Shown piece by piece: positions 53,977 to 63,203 of a stretch of 64,000 bases of DNA (its first letter is position 1; each line of letters opens with the position of its first letter). The translations under genes were made by a program, and so were the position numbers. Source of the DNA: Halorhabdus tiamatea SARL4B (GTDB lineage Archaea; Halobacteriota; Halobacteria; Halobacteriales; Haloarculaceae). The DNA lies in contig NC_021921.1 of assembly GCF_000470655.1 (NCBI RefSeq), positions 1,426,001 through 1,490,000 on the forward strand, in the 5' to 3' direction. A model generated the notes under the pieces. That model saw nothing but the letters and a program-made list of their open reading frames with translations. It searched no databases and was not told the origin of the DNA.

Positions 53977-55029
53977 TCACACCGACAGCGTCGCCGTCGG
54001 CACGTCGAAAAAGGCTGTCTCGTAGCCCTCGTGTCGGGCGACCTGTGGCGGCGTCTCGACCGCGATCGACAACTCGCCGGTGCTGTCGGGCAACGCTGTC
54101 CCGTAGTGGTATCCCAGATCAGGGTCGATTGTCCGGGTCAACTCCGCCTCGGCTATCGACTCGCCGTCGCGTTCGAGCCTCGCCGTCAGTCCCATCCGCG
54201 AGAGATGGTAGCCGTTGTACCGCGTCCGGGGCGAGACCGCGAGGTACGACTCTGCACCGTCGACGCCTGCGGGCGGTTCGACGACCGTCGCCACGTAGCG
54301 GACGTCGCCGGCCGAGGCTGTCGCCGTCTCGCCCGGCAACTCGTCGGGTTCGGCGGCGACACCGGTCGGCACGCTGTCCATCGACATCGGTTCGAGCGCG
54401 TCGCGTTCGCCGCCACGATCGAGTCGATCGAAGCGAATCTCCCGCATTTCACTCTCGTCGAAGGTGAACTCGAAGGTCGCCGTCGCTGGTTCGCCGAACC
54501 GGCCCGTGAACGCGCCCGTCGGACGACTCGCCGTCGCGCCGACGCGGACGGCCACCGCGTAGGTCTCGCCGTCTTCGAGGCCCGGGAAGTTCGCGCCGTG
54601 GTGGACGCCCATCGGCTGAGAGAGCATCGCGTAGATCGTCTCCTCGGTGACGAGCGATCCGTCCTGTGTGATCTCGACGGCGACGCCGACGTCCGGGAGA
54701 ACTATCCCCGTCTCGGCATCCCAGACGGTCGCCATCAGGTGGATCGAGTCCGAATCCTCGATCGACGTCCGCTCGCGCACGTCGCCAGTGACTGTCCAGA
54801 ACCGGTGGGGATAGCTGTAGGAGAGTGCGACGGCGTAGTCGCCGACGGTGTCCATGCCGACCATATCCATCCCCTCGGCGTGGCCAGGAACGTAGATCGC
54901 GTCGGGCCGATCGTCGAGCACCGGCGGGATGTCAATCGCTCGCGATTCCAGGGTGCCACACCCGGCGAGTGCGGCAACTCCTGCCGCCGATCCAGCCACG
55001 AGAAACGCCCGTCTGTTCACGGGCCACAT
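53977..55029 (-). CDS. Tat lipoprotein, DUF7350-like/P19-like metal-binding protein
   Basis: A 350-aa lipoprotein. VNRRAFLVAGSAAGVAALAGC is a twin-arginine signal with lipobox. The mature N-terminal domain has Met/His-rich segments (GHAEGMDMVGMDTVG and YAMLSQPMGVHHGANF), as expected for P19/Tp34-type iron or copper-binding proteins. A second beta-rich domain follows (FTFDESEMREIRFDRL ... AVETPPQVARHEGYE). It resembles haloarchaeal DUF7350 proteins. It precedes the Dyp-like gene on the same strand. Confidence 0.72.
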   Translation of the reverse strand: MWPVNRRAFLVAGSAAGVAALAGCGTLESRAIDIPPVLDDRPDAIYVPGHAEGMDMVGMDTVGDYAVALSYSYPHRFWTVTGDVRERTSIEDSDSIHLMATVWDAETGIVLPDVGVAVEITQDGSLVTEETIYAMLSQPMGVHHGANFPGLEDGETYAVAVRVGATASRPTGAFTGRFGEPATATFEFTFDESEMREIRFDRLDRGGERDALEPMSMDSVPTGVAAEPDELPGETATASAGDVRYVATVVEPPAGVDGAESYLAVSPRTRYNGYHLSRMGLTARLERDGESIAEAELTRTIDPDLGYHYGTALPDSTGELSIAVETPPQVARHEGYETAFFDVPTATLSV

Positions 55030-55110
55030 TGGTGACGATCGACAAAACCGGTTGCGGTCCCGGCGGTCGCTACCGGGGCACGGAGAACTGTCGCCGCGGC
55101 TGCGTTCGGT

Positions 55111-55281
55111 TCACGCTGTCGATTCGACGATCGGTTCGGGGCGGACTACGTCTCGACAGTCCGGACACGTCGCGTACATCGCCTCGCCGTCGGTGCGCTC
55201 GTACCGGATGATGACGCGCTCGGGCGTGATTTCGGTCCCGCATCGCGGGCAACGGCCGACTGGACGGGTGTCTGCGTACAT
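55111..55281 (-). CDS. Small zinc-ribbon protein, 56 aa
   Basis: A 56-aa protein starting MYADTRPVGRCPRCGTEI. Two CxxC pairs (CPRC and CPDC), about 30 residues apart, form a zinc ribbon. The ATG at 55281 is chosen; the longer frame adds a basic, unlikely N-terminus. Similar small haloarchaeal ribbons are annotated only as domains of unknown function. No operon partner. Confidence 0.7.
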   Translation of the reverse strand: MYADTRPVGRCPRCGTEITPERVIIRYERTDGEAMYATCPDCRDVVRPEPIVESTA

Positions 55282-55463
55282 TGTACTGAAAGGGGAACGT
55301 GGAGCGTGTGCGGCGTGTGACCAGCGACGCTCCACCCCCATCTGGATCAGCGAGGAGTAAATAACCGATCCCCCCGGAGTGAAAGTGAAACTGCTGGACA
55401 GAAACGGTATCCGCTGAGATTCGTCGCGAAACTGGTTTCACGATCGCTGGCGAAGGGCCGCCA

Positions 55464-56078
55464 GTGACAGACGAACGCTACCGGACGCTCGCCGGCCCCG
55501 GCGAGTCGTCGTTTACGATCTCGGGTTCGGAGTTCATCGGCCACGCCCGACCGGCCGAGACCGTCGACGCCGCCGAGACGTTCGTCGAGGAGGTCCGTGC
55601 GGAGTACGACGACGCGACCCACAACGTCCCCGCCTACCGGGTGCGAGCCGATCCGCTCCGGGCGTGGGCCAGCGACGACGGCGAGCCCTCGGGGTCGGCG
55701 GGCAAGCCCGCGCTGAACGTTCTCGACGGCCAGGAACTGGAAAACGTGGTCGTCGTCGTGACGCGGTACTTCGGCGGGACGGAGTTGGGGGTCGGTGGCC
55801 TCGTGAGCGCCTACTCGCGGGCCGTCACGGAGGCAATCGACGACGCCGGCGTCCGGGAGGAGCGGCCACACGAACGCTTCGCGATCGAGGTCGAATACGA
55901 CGATTCCGGGACGGTCCGGTCGATCCTGGAGAGCGAAGGCGTCGACTTCGAAGCCAGCTACGAGGCGCGGGTGCACTTCGTCGTGCGGGTCCCGACCGTC
56001 GAGTCGGCGGCGCTCCGGGATCGGATCGCGAGCGCGACCAGTGGGCGGGCGACGGTCGAGGAGTCCGTTGAGCAGTGA
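55464..56078 (+). CDS. YigZ/IMPACT family protein
   Basis: A 204-aa UPF0029-family protein from a GTG start. The conserved N-terminal domain shows SEFIGHARP, THNVPAYRV, ASDDGEPSGSAGKPALNVLDG and VVVTRYFGGTELGVGGLVSAYSRA, which are diagnostic. The C-terminal domain is the ferredoxin-like fold. The family may bind ribosomes or nucleic acid; the exact function is unproven. Confidence 0.93.
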   Translation: MTDERYRTLAGPGESSFTISGSEFIGHARPAETVDAAETFVEEVRAEYDDATHNVPAYRVRADPLRAWASDDGEPSGSAGKPALNVLDGQELENVVVVVTRYFGGTELGVGGLVSAYSRAVTEAIDDAGVREERPHERFAIEVEYDDSGTVRSILESEGVDFEASYEARVHFVVRVPTVESAALRDRIASATSGRATVEESVEQ

Positions 56079-56135
56079 TGTGATCTGGGTGCAGCGGGGA
56101 AACGCTCATCTATGACTGTTCTCTACTTATGAATA

Positions 56136-56438
56136 ATGAGTGACTCAGAACAATCAGACAACTCTGAAAAAGAGGTCGTCGCGGTCACCAAACACGGCCA
56201 GGCGACCATTCCCAAGCGGTTCCGCGAGAAACTCGGGATCGACGCGCCTGGAAAAGTGCTCTTTCGGGAAACCGAGGACGGAACGGTGATCGTCGAAGAC
56301 GTCCGTTCGCCGAGCGAGATGCGGGGGTTCGCCGCCCGCAGTGAAGCCTCGACCGAAAAGTCTGCGACCGAAATCCTTCGTGAGAAGCGTGAGCGCGACC
56401 GGAACGAACGTGATGCGGCGTTTCAATCGGAGGAGTGA
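56136..56438 (+). CDS. AbrB/SpoVT-type antitoxin (VapB)
   Basis: A 100-aa protein. The swapped-hairpin DNA-binding domain occupies about residues 12-60 (VVAVTKHGQATIPKRFREKLGIDAPGKVLF). The C-terminal helical part, rich in Glu/Arg, would bind the toxin. It overlaps the PIN gene by one base (TGATG), the usual antitoxin-first order. It probably autorepresses the operon with VapC. Confidence 0.9.
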   Translation: MSDSEQSDNSEKEVVAVTKHGQATIPKRFREKLGIDAPGKVLFRETEDGTVIVEDVRSPSEMRGFAARSEASTEKSATEILREKRERDRNERDAAFQSEE

Positions 56439-56857
56439 TGTCGGTCCCGGATCCCGTCGTCTTCGACGCTGAGCCGCTCGTTGCCCATGCTGAGGACGAA
56501 CCCGGAAGCGACGTGGTCGAGACGTATCTCGATGCTGTCGCGGTCGAGGACGCGACCGGCTACGTCAGCCGCGTGAACCTCACGGAATTCCGGTATACGA
56601 TCGCGAGGAAATACGATCGCCCCACTGCCGACGAGTATCTCGACTGGCTCACTGAGCTCGGGGTCGAGCCGGTCGACGTTGCGGCGGTGTGGACGGCGGC
56701 GGCTGAGTGCGTCCTCAGGCACAACCCGGCGCTTGGTGATGCCTTCGCGCTGGCGACCGCCGAACACCTCGACGGGACGCTGCTAGTTGGAGGGGATGAC
56801 GACTACGACGGGGTCACGGATATACCGATAGAGCGGTTCCGCGATGGCGGCGTTTGA
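56438..56857 (+). CDS. PIN-domain ribonuclease toxin (VapC)
   Basis: A 139-aa PIN-domain protein, likely RNase toxin. The acidic active-site residues are present: VVFDAEPL at the N-terminus, NLTEF, LGDAFALATA and GGDDDYDG. The ATG at 56438 overlaps the antitoxin stop. RNA target unknown. Intact, so probably functional. Confidence 0.88.
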   Translation: MSVPDPVVFDAEPLVAHAEDEPGSDVVETYLDAVAVEDATGYVSRVNLTEFRYTIARKYDRPTADEYLDWLTELGVEPVDVAAVWTAAAECVLRHNPALGDAFALATAEHLDGTLLVGGDDDYDGVTDIPIERFRDGGV

Positions 56858-56882
56858 GCGGTGGACCGTTGCACAGCACCAC

Positions 56883-57557
56883 TTACGTCGTCCGGAACGC
56901 GCGGTCGCCGGCGTCGCCCAGCCCAGGGACGATGTAGCCGTCGTCGTCGAGGTGGTCGTCGACCGCGACGGTCAGGAGTTCGACGTCGGGGAACTCCTCG
57001 CGGAGTCGATCGAGGCCCTCGGGTGCGCTGACTGCCGAGAGGACGATCACGCGCTCGGGGTCGACGCCGTCGAGGACTTCCTCGAGGACGGCACACATCG
57101 TCGACCCGGTCGCGAGCATCGGGTCGGCGAGGATAAGCGTGTCCTCGTCGTGGATCTCCGGCAGTTTCTTGTACTCGATGGAGATGTTGAATCGCCCCTC
57201 GCTGTCCATGCCCCCCTCCTCGTCGCGGCCGGCGGAGATGACGCCCTGCTTCGCGCGCGGGAAGGCCTTGAGCAACCCCTCGACGAACGGCGTCGCCGCC
57301 CGGAGGACGTTGACGATCACGACGTCGTCCATCTCGCCGACGCGCTCGCCCTCGGTCGTTGTGAGGGGCGTCTCGACGGTGACGGGTTCGCTCTCTAAGA
57401 GGCCGTCGACGATCTCGTAGCCACAGATCCGGCCGAGTTTCACGAGTCCCTTCCGGAAGGCGACCTGTTCAGTCTCGACGTCTCGCAGTCGTGTGAGCGT
57501 GTCCCGGGCCAGCGCGTGGGAGACGACCTTCGCGCGTTCGTGGTCTTCGATAGTCAT
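56883..57557 (-). CDS. upp: Uracil phosphoribosyltransferase
   Basis: A 224-aa pyrimidine-salvage enzyme forming UMP from uracil and PRPP. The PRPP loop [10 protein letters not shown] is at about residues 145-155, with the uracil-binding [12 protein letters not shown] near the C-terminus. The Arg and Gly residues in [15 protein letters not shown] and [10 protein letters not shown] are family-typical. Convergent with vapC. Confidence 0.95.
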   Translation of the reverse strand: MTIEDHERAKVVSHALARDTLTRLRDVETEQVAFRKGLVKLGRICGYEIVDGLLESEPVTVETPLTTTEGERVGEMDDVVIVNVLRAATPFVEGLLKAFPRAKQGVISAGRDEEGGMDSEGRFNISIEYKKLPEIHDEDTLILADPMLATGSTMCAVLEEVLDGVDPERVIVLSAVSAPEGLDRLREEFPDVELLTVAVDDHLDDDGYIVPGLGDAGDRAFRTT

Positions 57558-57732
57558 CGTCGATACTGTCGCCAGCCCGCCTCAAAGGCGTTGATATTCA
57601 TTGGCGTCGTGATCGCTGTGCGTCCGTCTCTGGCAGGGGTGAGACTCACACACGCCGATAAGGCTTATACACATCGGCCCCCAGGCATTCCACCAACGGG
57701 GGCGACGCGGAACGCGTCGTTCCCGAGATATC

Positions 57733-58422
57733 ATGGACGAGAGCGTCTCCGGATTCAAAGTTCGCGGCGGCTGGGTCGACGTGGTCGAACACGGCGAGCG
57801 CATCACACGTGCGCTCCGGGAACTCGCCGACGAACACGACGTCGACGAGGATGCCTTAGCGGAGTTCGACGACTGGCGACCCAAGAGCCACGAGCGACTC
57901 GACGAGGACGTCAACGAAAAGACCGCCCAGCAGGCCCGTCTCGACGAGGGGAAGGGCGAGAAACAGGGCAAAGATCCCGACGACGACCTCCGGACGGCCG
58001 GCGAGAAACTCGCCGATTCGTATGAAAACTTAGACGAACCCGACGAGGCCGTCGACGCGTGGGGCGAGTCGATCGATTACGTCGCTCGCGCCGCCGATTC
58101 GGCCGGCCGGAAGGCGATCCGGGCGGTCGAGGATACAGTCTATCGCAACGTCATGACGCAGGTTGCTCCCTATTACTTCGACAACGACCTCATCAGCGCG
58201 AACCTCCGGCGCATCGACGGCGAGGACCCCGAGTACGTCTTCGAGGTCAACGTCAACGACGACGACCTCAAGATTCGCGTCTCGAACAAACTCGCCGATC
58301 TTGACCAGGAAGTCGACCGCTGGCACATCGACGCGCCGAAGGAGACTGATGCCTCCGCGGCTGCCGAGGGCGTCGAGGTTCCGGACGAGGACCGCGAGTG
58401 GACCGACTCGACGACGACGTGA
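57733..58422 (+). CDS. DUF5828-like haloarchaeal protein
   Basis: A 229-aa very acidic soluble protein beginning MDESVSGFKVRGGWVDVVEHGERI, matching my recollection of the DUF5828 family. Middle part is Lys/Asp-rich and probably disordered or coiled; a conserved-looking helical/beta C-terminal half follows (NVMTQVAPYYFDNDLISANLRRI). A TATA-like CTTATAC lies about 65 bases upstream of the start, implying a short leader. Function unknown. Confidence 0.78.
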   Translation: MDESVSGFKVRGGWVDVVEHGERITRALRELADEHDVDEDALAEFDDWRPKSHERLDEDVNEKTAQQARLDEGKGEKQGKDPDDDLRTAGEKLADSYENLDEPDEAVDAWGESIDYVARAADSAGRKAIRAVEDTVYRNVMTQVAPYYFDNDLISANLRRIDGEDPEYVFEVNVNDDDLKIRVSNKLADLDQEVDRWHIDAPKETDASAAAEGVEVPDEDREWTDSTTT

Positions 58423-58492
58423 TCGTCGCGTCGCGGACTGATTCGAGCGCGCGACCGTAGAGTATTCCCTCGCCGAGACTGAACGCCACTCA

Positions 58493-59677
58493 ATGGGACT
58501 TCTCGTCACGGTCGCGACGCTCGTCGTCGCCGCGCTGGCGGGGCTGTTCATGGCGTGGGCGATCGGTGCGGGCTCGTCGGGTTCGACTCCCTTTGCGCCT
58601 GCCGTCGGAGCCAACGCCATCTCGGTGATGCGGGCGGCCTTCGTCGTCGGCCTGCTCGGACTGGCGGGCGCGGTGCTCCAGGGTGCGAACGTCTCCGAGA
58701 CGGTCGGGTCCGGACTTATTCTGTTCCCTGACGGCGGCGGATTGACTCCGGCCGCTTCGATCTTGCTGCTCCTCATCGCCGGCGGCCTGGTCGCCGTCGG
58801 CGTGTTCAGCGGCTACCCGATCGCGACGGCTTTTACGGTGACCGGCGCAGTCGTCGGTGTCGGGCTGGCGCTGGGGGGCCAGCCGGCCTGGGGAACCTAT
58901 CAGGAGATCGTCGCGCTGTGGGTCGCGACGCCGTTTCTGGGCGGCGGGATCGCCTACGTCACCGCCCGGTGGCTCCAGAGCGGGGTCGGCGGCGAGAACC
59001 GTATCGTCGCCGCACTGGCCGCTCTCGTCGGCGTCATCGTCTCGAACGTCGAGTTCAGCGTCCTCGGGGAAGCCGGCGAGGGGGCGTCGATCGCGGTCGC
59101 CGTCTCGCGAGCGGCAGGTGACCCCGCGTTCGGCCCCGTGGCAGTGACCGTCGTCGTGGCCGGTCTGTCCGCCGGCGTCCTCTATCGATCCCTCCGGACC
59201 GACCGGGCGGCCGCCCAGCGACAGTTCTTGCTCGTCCTCGGCGGGTTGGTCGCCTTCTCGGCGGGCGGAAGTCAGGTCGGCCTCGCCGTCGGCCCCGTCC
59301 TCCCGGTCGTCGATCCCTACGACGTCCCGCTGCTCGCGGTGCTGTTCGGCGGCGGGCTCGGACTGCTCGCGGGTTCCTGGACCGGCGCGCCCCGGATGAT
59401 CAAGGCGCTGAGCCAGGACTACTCCTCGCTGTCCCCGCGGCGGTCGATCGCGGCGCTGATCCCCGCGTTCGCGATCGCCCAGACGGCTGTCTTCTTCGGG
59501 ATCCCGGTCTCGTTCAACGAGATCATGGTGAGTGCCATCGTTGGCAGCGGCTTCGCCGCCGGTGACGCGGGAATCAGCCGGGCGAAAATGGGCTACACTG
59601 TCCTGGCGTGGGTCGGCTCGCTCGCGCTCGCGCTGGCCGCCGGCTACGCTGGCTATACGTTGCTCGCGATGGTGTGA
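58493..59677 (+). CDS. Inorganic phosphate transporter, PiT family (second copy)
   Basis: A 394-aa PiT permease closely related to the one at 33896. The signatures are GAGSSGSTPFAPAVGANAIS early and [19 protein letters not shown] then VSFNEIMVSAIVGSGFAAG later. About ten membrane segments. No PhoU/DUF47 partner. It lies downstream of the DUF5828-like gene on the same strand, with a 70-base gap. Confidence 0.9.
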   Translation: MGLLVTVATLVVAALAGLFMAWAIGAGSSGSTPFAPAVGANAISVMRAAFVVGLLGLAGAVLQGANVSETVGSGLILFPDGGGLTPAASILLLLIAGGLVAVGVFSGYPIATAFTVTGAVVGVGLALGGQPAWGTYQEIVALWVATPFLGGGIAYVTARWLQSGVGGENRIVAALAALVGVIVSNVEFSVLGEAGEGASIAVAVSRAAGDPAFGPVAVTVVVAGLSAGVLYRSLRTDRAAAQRQFLLVLGGLVAFSAGGSQVGLAVGPVLPVVDPYDVPLLAVLFGGGLGLLAGSWTGAPRMIKALSQDYSSLSPRRSIAALIPAFAIAQTAVFFGIPVSFNEIMVSAIVGSGFAAGDAGISRAKMGYTVLAWVGSLALALAAGYAGYTLLAMV

Positions 59678-59697
59678 CCGGGCCGACGGTCGCGACC

Positions 59698-61095
59698 TCA
59701 GTCTCCGCCGTCGTCGGTCTCCGGGGCGTCGTCCGCTTCGTCCGTCGCTTCGAGTGTGTCCGCCTCTTCCAGACGCGAGATGCGGGCCTTCATGATCCGG
59801 GTGTTCTCGACCTGTTCGACGTGAATCCGGACGCCCTCGTACTCGATGGACTCACCCTCCTCGACGAGTCGCCCGGCCCGGTTGAAGATGAACCCGGCGA
59901 TGGTCTCGAACTCCTCGCCCTCCGGGAGGTCGATGTCGAGGGCCTCGTTGACCTCCTCGATGTTGACCTCGCCTTTGACGGTCACGGTGTCGTCGTCGAC
60001 GAACTCGATGGGAACCTCTTCTTCGCCCTCTAAGATCTCGCCGACGATCTCCTCGGTGAGGTCCTCCATCGTCACGAGTCCCTCGGTGGTCCCGAACTCG
60101 TCGATGACGATTACCATGTGGAGGCGTTCGGCACGCATCTCGGCCAGCAGTTCGTCGACGTTCTTGCTCTCGGGGACGTGCAAGGTCGGCTCGATCACGG
60201 CGTCGAGGTCGGCATCCGCAGCGCCGCCGTAGTCGCGATCCCGGACGAGGTCCCTGATGTGGACGACGCCGATGACGTTGTCGAGGCTCCCCTCGTAGAC
60301 CGGCAGGCGAGCGTGGCCGCTGTGGACACACTCAGTGATTGCCTCCTCGATCGTGGCGTCGGCGGAGATGGCATCCATGTCCAGCCGCGGCGTCATGACC
60401 TCTTTGGCGATCGTTCGGTTGAATCGGAGCGTCCGCTGGAGCATCTGGCGCTCCTCCTCGTCGAGGACGCCTTCTCGCTCGCCGGTCTGGATCATGTCCC
60501 TGATCTCCTCGCGTGTCACGTAGGATGTCTCGATGGCAGCGTCACTCCCGGTCGCCCACGTGATGACAGTCGTCATCTTATCGAAGAGGACGACCAACGG
60601 ATACAACAGCCGCTCGGACCATTTCAGGGGCTTTGAGATGGACAGCGCCCACGATTCGGTGTTCTCGACGGCGTAACTCTTCGGGGCGATCTCGCCGAAG
60701 AGCAGTACCAGGGTTGTGATCCCGAAGGTACTGACGGCAACCGACTGGCTCCGGGTGAGATACTCGGCCAGCAGTCCCGTCGAGATCGAGGACATCGCGA
60801 TGTTGACGATGTTGTTGCCGACCAGGATCGTCACGAGCAACTTGTGGGGATCGGCTTTCAACGACTGGAGCGTCTCCGCGCCAGGCATCCCGTCCTCGAC
60901 TAAGACCTCGATCCGGTGAGCCGGCAGGGAGAACATCGCGATCTCCGAGGAGCTATAGAAGGCCGACAGACCGAGCAACACGAGTATCGTCACGCCGCCG
61001 AGGGCCGTGATAAGCTCGGTCGAAAGGCTCACGTCGAATACCGTTACCGCGAGGGGCCAGCTAGTTTCGATGGGGGCTGCTGCTACAGGATCCAT
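59698..61095 (-). CDS. CNNM/CorC-type transporter-like protein (DUF21 + CBS pair + CorC_HlyC)
   Basis: A 465-aa protein. An N-terminal membrane domain (DUF21, about four helices, FYSSSEIAMFSL motif) is followed by a CBS pair (VMTPRLDMDAISADATIEEAI and a second unit containing VDELLAEMRAERLHMVIVIDEFGTTEGLVTMEDL), then a CorC_HlyC C-terminal domain. Family members act in Mg2+/Co2+ homeostasis. It converges with the PiT gene. Confidence 0.93.
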   Translation of the reverse strand: MDPVAAAPIETSWPLAVTVFDVSLSTELITALGGVTILVLLGLSAFYSSSEIAMFSLPAHRIEVLVEDGMPGAETLQSLKADPHKLLVTILVGNNIVNIAMSSISTGLLAEYLTRSQSVAVSTFGITTLVLLFGEIAPKSYAVENTESWALSISKPLKWSERLLYPLVVLFDKMTTVITWATGSDAAIETSYVTREEIRDMIQTGEREGVLDEEERQMLQRTLRFNRTIAKEVMTPRLDMDAISADATIEEAITECVHSGHARLPVYEGSLDNVIGVVHIRDLVRDRDYGGAADADLDAVIEPTLHVPESKNVDELLAEMRAERLHMVIVIDEFGTTEGLVTMEDLTEEIVGEILEGEEEVPIEFVDDDTVTVKGEVNIEEVNEALDIDLPEGEEFETIAGFIFNRAGRLVEEGESIEYEGVRIHVEQVENTRIMKARISRLEEADTLEATDEADDAPETDDGGD

Positions 61096-61243
61096 CAGAC
61101 GCCGAGACTTGCCAGCGCTCTAAATTAAGGCTTGTTATGTGTACTGGTAGCATGTGCCTGTCGTCGCCAGTGTCTCCGTTCGCCCACCGGCCGCCGCCGA
61201 AGGGCTTACACGGCGGTCATCGTTACTCCGAGTGTGAGCCACG

Positions 61244-61840
61244 ATGTCAGGTGAGGATCGGCTGGCGGCGGCGACTGCCGTCGTCGAGGACGGTGGGTTG
61301 GTCGTCTACCCGACCGAGACCGTCTACGGGCTCGGCGCGGACGCCCTCGACCCGGATGCGGTCGAATCGGTCTTCGAAACCAAGCGACGGGATCGCGACG
61401 ACCCGCTCTCGCTGGCAGTCCCGACCGTCGAGGCTGCACTCGAGTACGTCAGGCCCTCGACGACCGAGGAGCAATTCATGCGCGAATTCCTGCCGGGTCC
61501 GGTGACGGTCGTCCTCGAAGGGGCCGAGTCCGTCCCGGACGTCCTCACCGGCGGCCGCGAGCGGGTCGGCGTTCGCATTCCGGATCACGACCTCGCCCGG
61601 GACCTCCTCGAACGCACCGGGCCGCTGACGGCGACCAGCGCGAACGTCAGCGGTCGCCCGAGCGTGACCCACCTCACGGAACTGGACCCGGAGATTCGAA
61701 CGGCTGCGGGCGCGATCCTCGACGGCGGCGAGACGCCCGGGACGGCGAGTACCGTCGTCGACGTGGGTCAGGGGACCATCCACCGTCGCGGCGCGGACGC
61801 CGACGCGGTCGCGGCGTGGCTCGACGCCCACTCACAGTAG
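61244..61840 (+). CDS. Threonylcarbamoyl-AMP synthase (TsaC/Sua5)
   Basis: A 198-aa enzyme making L-threonylcarbamoyladenylate for the t6A tRNA modification. The N-terminal VYPTETVYGLGADAL and later KRRDRDDPLSLAV, GPVTVVLE, RIPDH and TATSANVSG motifs are diagnostic. Single-domain (TsaC length). Its end overlaps the end of the convergent cas4-like gene by nine bases. Confidence 0.95.
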   Translation: MSGEDRLAAATAVVEDGGLVVYPTETVYGLGADALDPDAVESVFETKRRDRDDPLSLAVPTVEAALEYVRPSTTEEQFMREFLPGPVTVVLEGAESVPDVLTGGRERVGVRIPDHDLARDLLERTGPLTATSANVSGRPSVTHLTELDPEIRTAAGAILDGGETPGTASTVVDVGQGTIHRRGADADAVAAWLDAHSQ

Positions 61841-62476
61841 CGACCGCAGCGACCGCGTCCGGACGCCACACTCCTCGCGGTACTCACAGGACTCACACTT
61901 GTTTTGGTTGGCCACACGCGGCGGCGGTCCGTCGAGCGTCTCGAGCGTTCGGAGCGCCGAGCGATAGGTCGCCCGCCGGTGAGCCGACAGTGGGACGCGT
62001 CGGACGATCCCGTGGACGGGATACTCCGCGAAGGCGACGGGAATCTCTCGCTCGCGTTCGTAGGCGAGCGCGAGCGCGGCGGCCACCAGCCGCACCGACT
62101 GAGGCTCCCAGACCCCGGTTTCCGGTGGAGCCCCGGTGAACACCAGCGACGGCGCGACCGGCTCCTCGAGCACCTTGTGTGCGATCCCGCGACAGTCTCG
62201 CCCCTCGAGCAGAACGTCACGACCAGCCGGGTCGACGAGCCCGTCCCAGGCGTCGAGGCTGGCCTTGACTCGGCTCAACCGCGAGCGAAACTGGGTCGGC
62301 GTCACGGCGATGGGTTCTTCCGAGAGGTCGGCCTCCAGCAGCCGCGGATACGCGAAGGCGAGGTCGCGCTTGGTCTTGACTTCGGGCGGCACCTCGACGT
62401 CGGTCGCGTCCTGCCGCCGGTAGTAGGACTTGCGCGGGCAGTACGCGGCGGTCGCCAGCTCACGGAAGGTGGGCAC
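61832..62476 (-). CDS. Solo Cas4-like nuclease-family protein
   Basis: A 214-aa protein resembling stand-alone haloarchaeal Cas4 proteins. The four Fe-S cysteines are recognisable: C13 (AAYCPRKSYY) and the C-terminal NKCESCEYREEC. The typical Cas4 E-x-K catalytic segment is not clear; a PSLVFTGAPPETGVWEPQSVRLV helix follows instead. No CRISPR array or other cas gene is in the window, so a role in adaptation is doubtful and DNA repair or another job is possible. Confidence 0.78.
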   Translation of the reverse strand: MPTFRELATAAYCPRKSYYRRQDATDVEVPPEVKTKRDLAFAYPRLLEADLSEEPIAVTPTQFRSRLSRVKASLDAWDGLVDPAGRDVLLEGRDCRGIAHKVLEEPVAPSLVFTGAPPETGVWEPQSVRLVAAALALAYEREREIPVAFAEYPVHGIVRRVPLSAHRRATYRSALRTLETLDGPPPRVANQNKCESCEYREECGVRTRSLRSLL

Positions 62477-62536
62477 GCCCGGCTCTGGCTCCGGTCACCT
62501 ATATAAACGCACGCGGCCAGCTACGCGCCCCGCCTC

Positions 62537-63136
62537 TCAAAACGAGACGTCTGTCTCGATGTCCGCCGCAGCCTCCTCGAGTCCGTCCTCGGTGGCGTCG
62601 GTGGTCAGCGGCTCGGCCAGGTCGGCGTCGGGGATCGCGTCCCGGTAGGCGCTCCGGAAGCGGTGGCTCACGCTTCTGGCTTCGTCTCGAGCCTCGGCGA
62701 CCGCCCGGTAGTGCCTGACGGTTTCGAGACCGAGGTCGAACTCCTCGACGATCGCTTCGTTGTCACACTCGCGCAGACGGCGGCGAAAGTCGTCCCACGG
62801 GACGGGCGTGTCGGTGTCTGACTCCCGGAAGAGATGTACCTCCAGTCTGGCTTCGACGACCGTCTCCGCTTCGACGTCGAGGGTAGCGGCGAGGTCGGCG
62901 TCACTCTTCCCGCGATAGAAGCTCCGGACCAGCTCGACGCGTTGATCGTCGGACAGCGCTGTTTCGAAGCCAAACGTCTCCTCCAGGTCCTCGAGGATCT
63001 CCCGGAGTTTCCCATCGACGCGCTCGTCGTCGATCGGCGAGAGCGTCCCCCGCTCGTCCTCCTGGCGCTCGGTGACGGTGTCGGTTCCGGCGACTTCCTC
63101 GAAGAGTTCACGGAGTTCGTCTGTCTTCTCGCCCAT
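62537..63136 (-). CDS. Conditioned-medium-induced protein 4-like, putative regulator
   Basis: A 199-aa protein beginning MGEKTDELRELFEEVAGTDTVTE. I recall similar haloarchaeal proteins annotated as conditioned medium-induced protein 4. Two helix-turn-helix-like units are visible (YRGKSDADLAATLDVEAETVVEARLEV and CDNEAIVEEFDLGLETVRHYRAVAEA), so DNA binding is plausible. I chose ATG 63136; the longer upstream frame is antisense to prs. It follows the prs gene on the same strand by about 67 bases. Confidence 0.6.
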   Translation of the reverse strand: MGEKTDELRELFEEVAGTDTVTERQEDERGTLSPIDDERVDGKLREILEDLEETFGFETALSDDQRVELVRSFYRGKSDADLAATLDVEAETVVEARLEVHLFRESDTDTPVPWDDFRRRLRECDNEAIVEEFDLGLETVRHYRAVAEARDEARSVSHRFRSAYRDAIPDADLAEPLTTDATEDGLEEAAADIETDVSF

Positions 63137-63203
63137 TCGGACCTGCGTTTGGGCGTCGCGAGCAATGTAGGTGTCGGTCGACGTGACGGTTCGCGGGACA
63201 GCC

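Noticed and set aside
55825-56109. 94-aa minus-strand ORF opposite the YigZ gene
   Set aside because: Arg/Pro/Ser-rich shadow frame with no recognisable content.
61832-62476. Cas4-like gene taken as evidence of a CRISPR-Cas locus
   Set aside because: No array of regularly spaced repeats and no other cas gene is present in the 64 kb; solo Cas4 proteins are common in haloarchaea.
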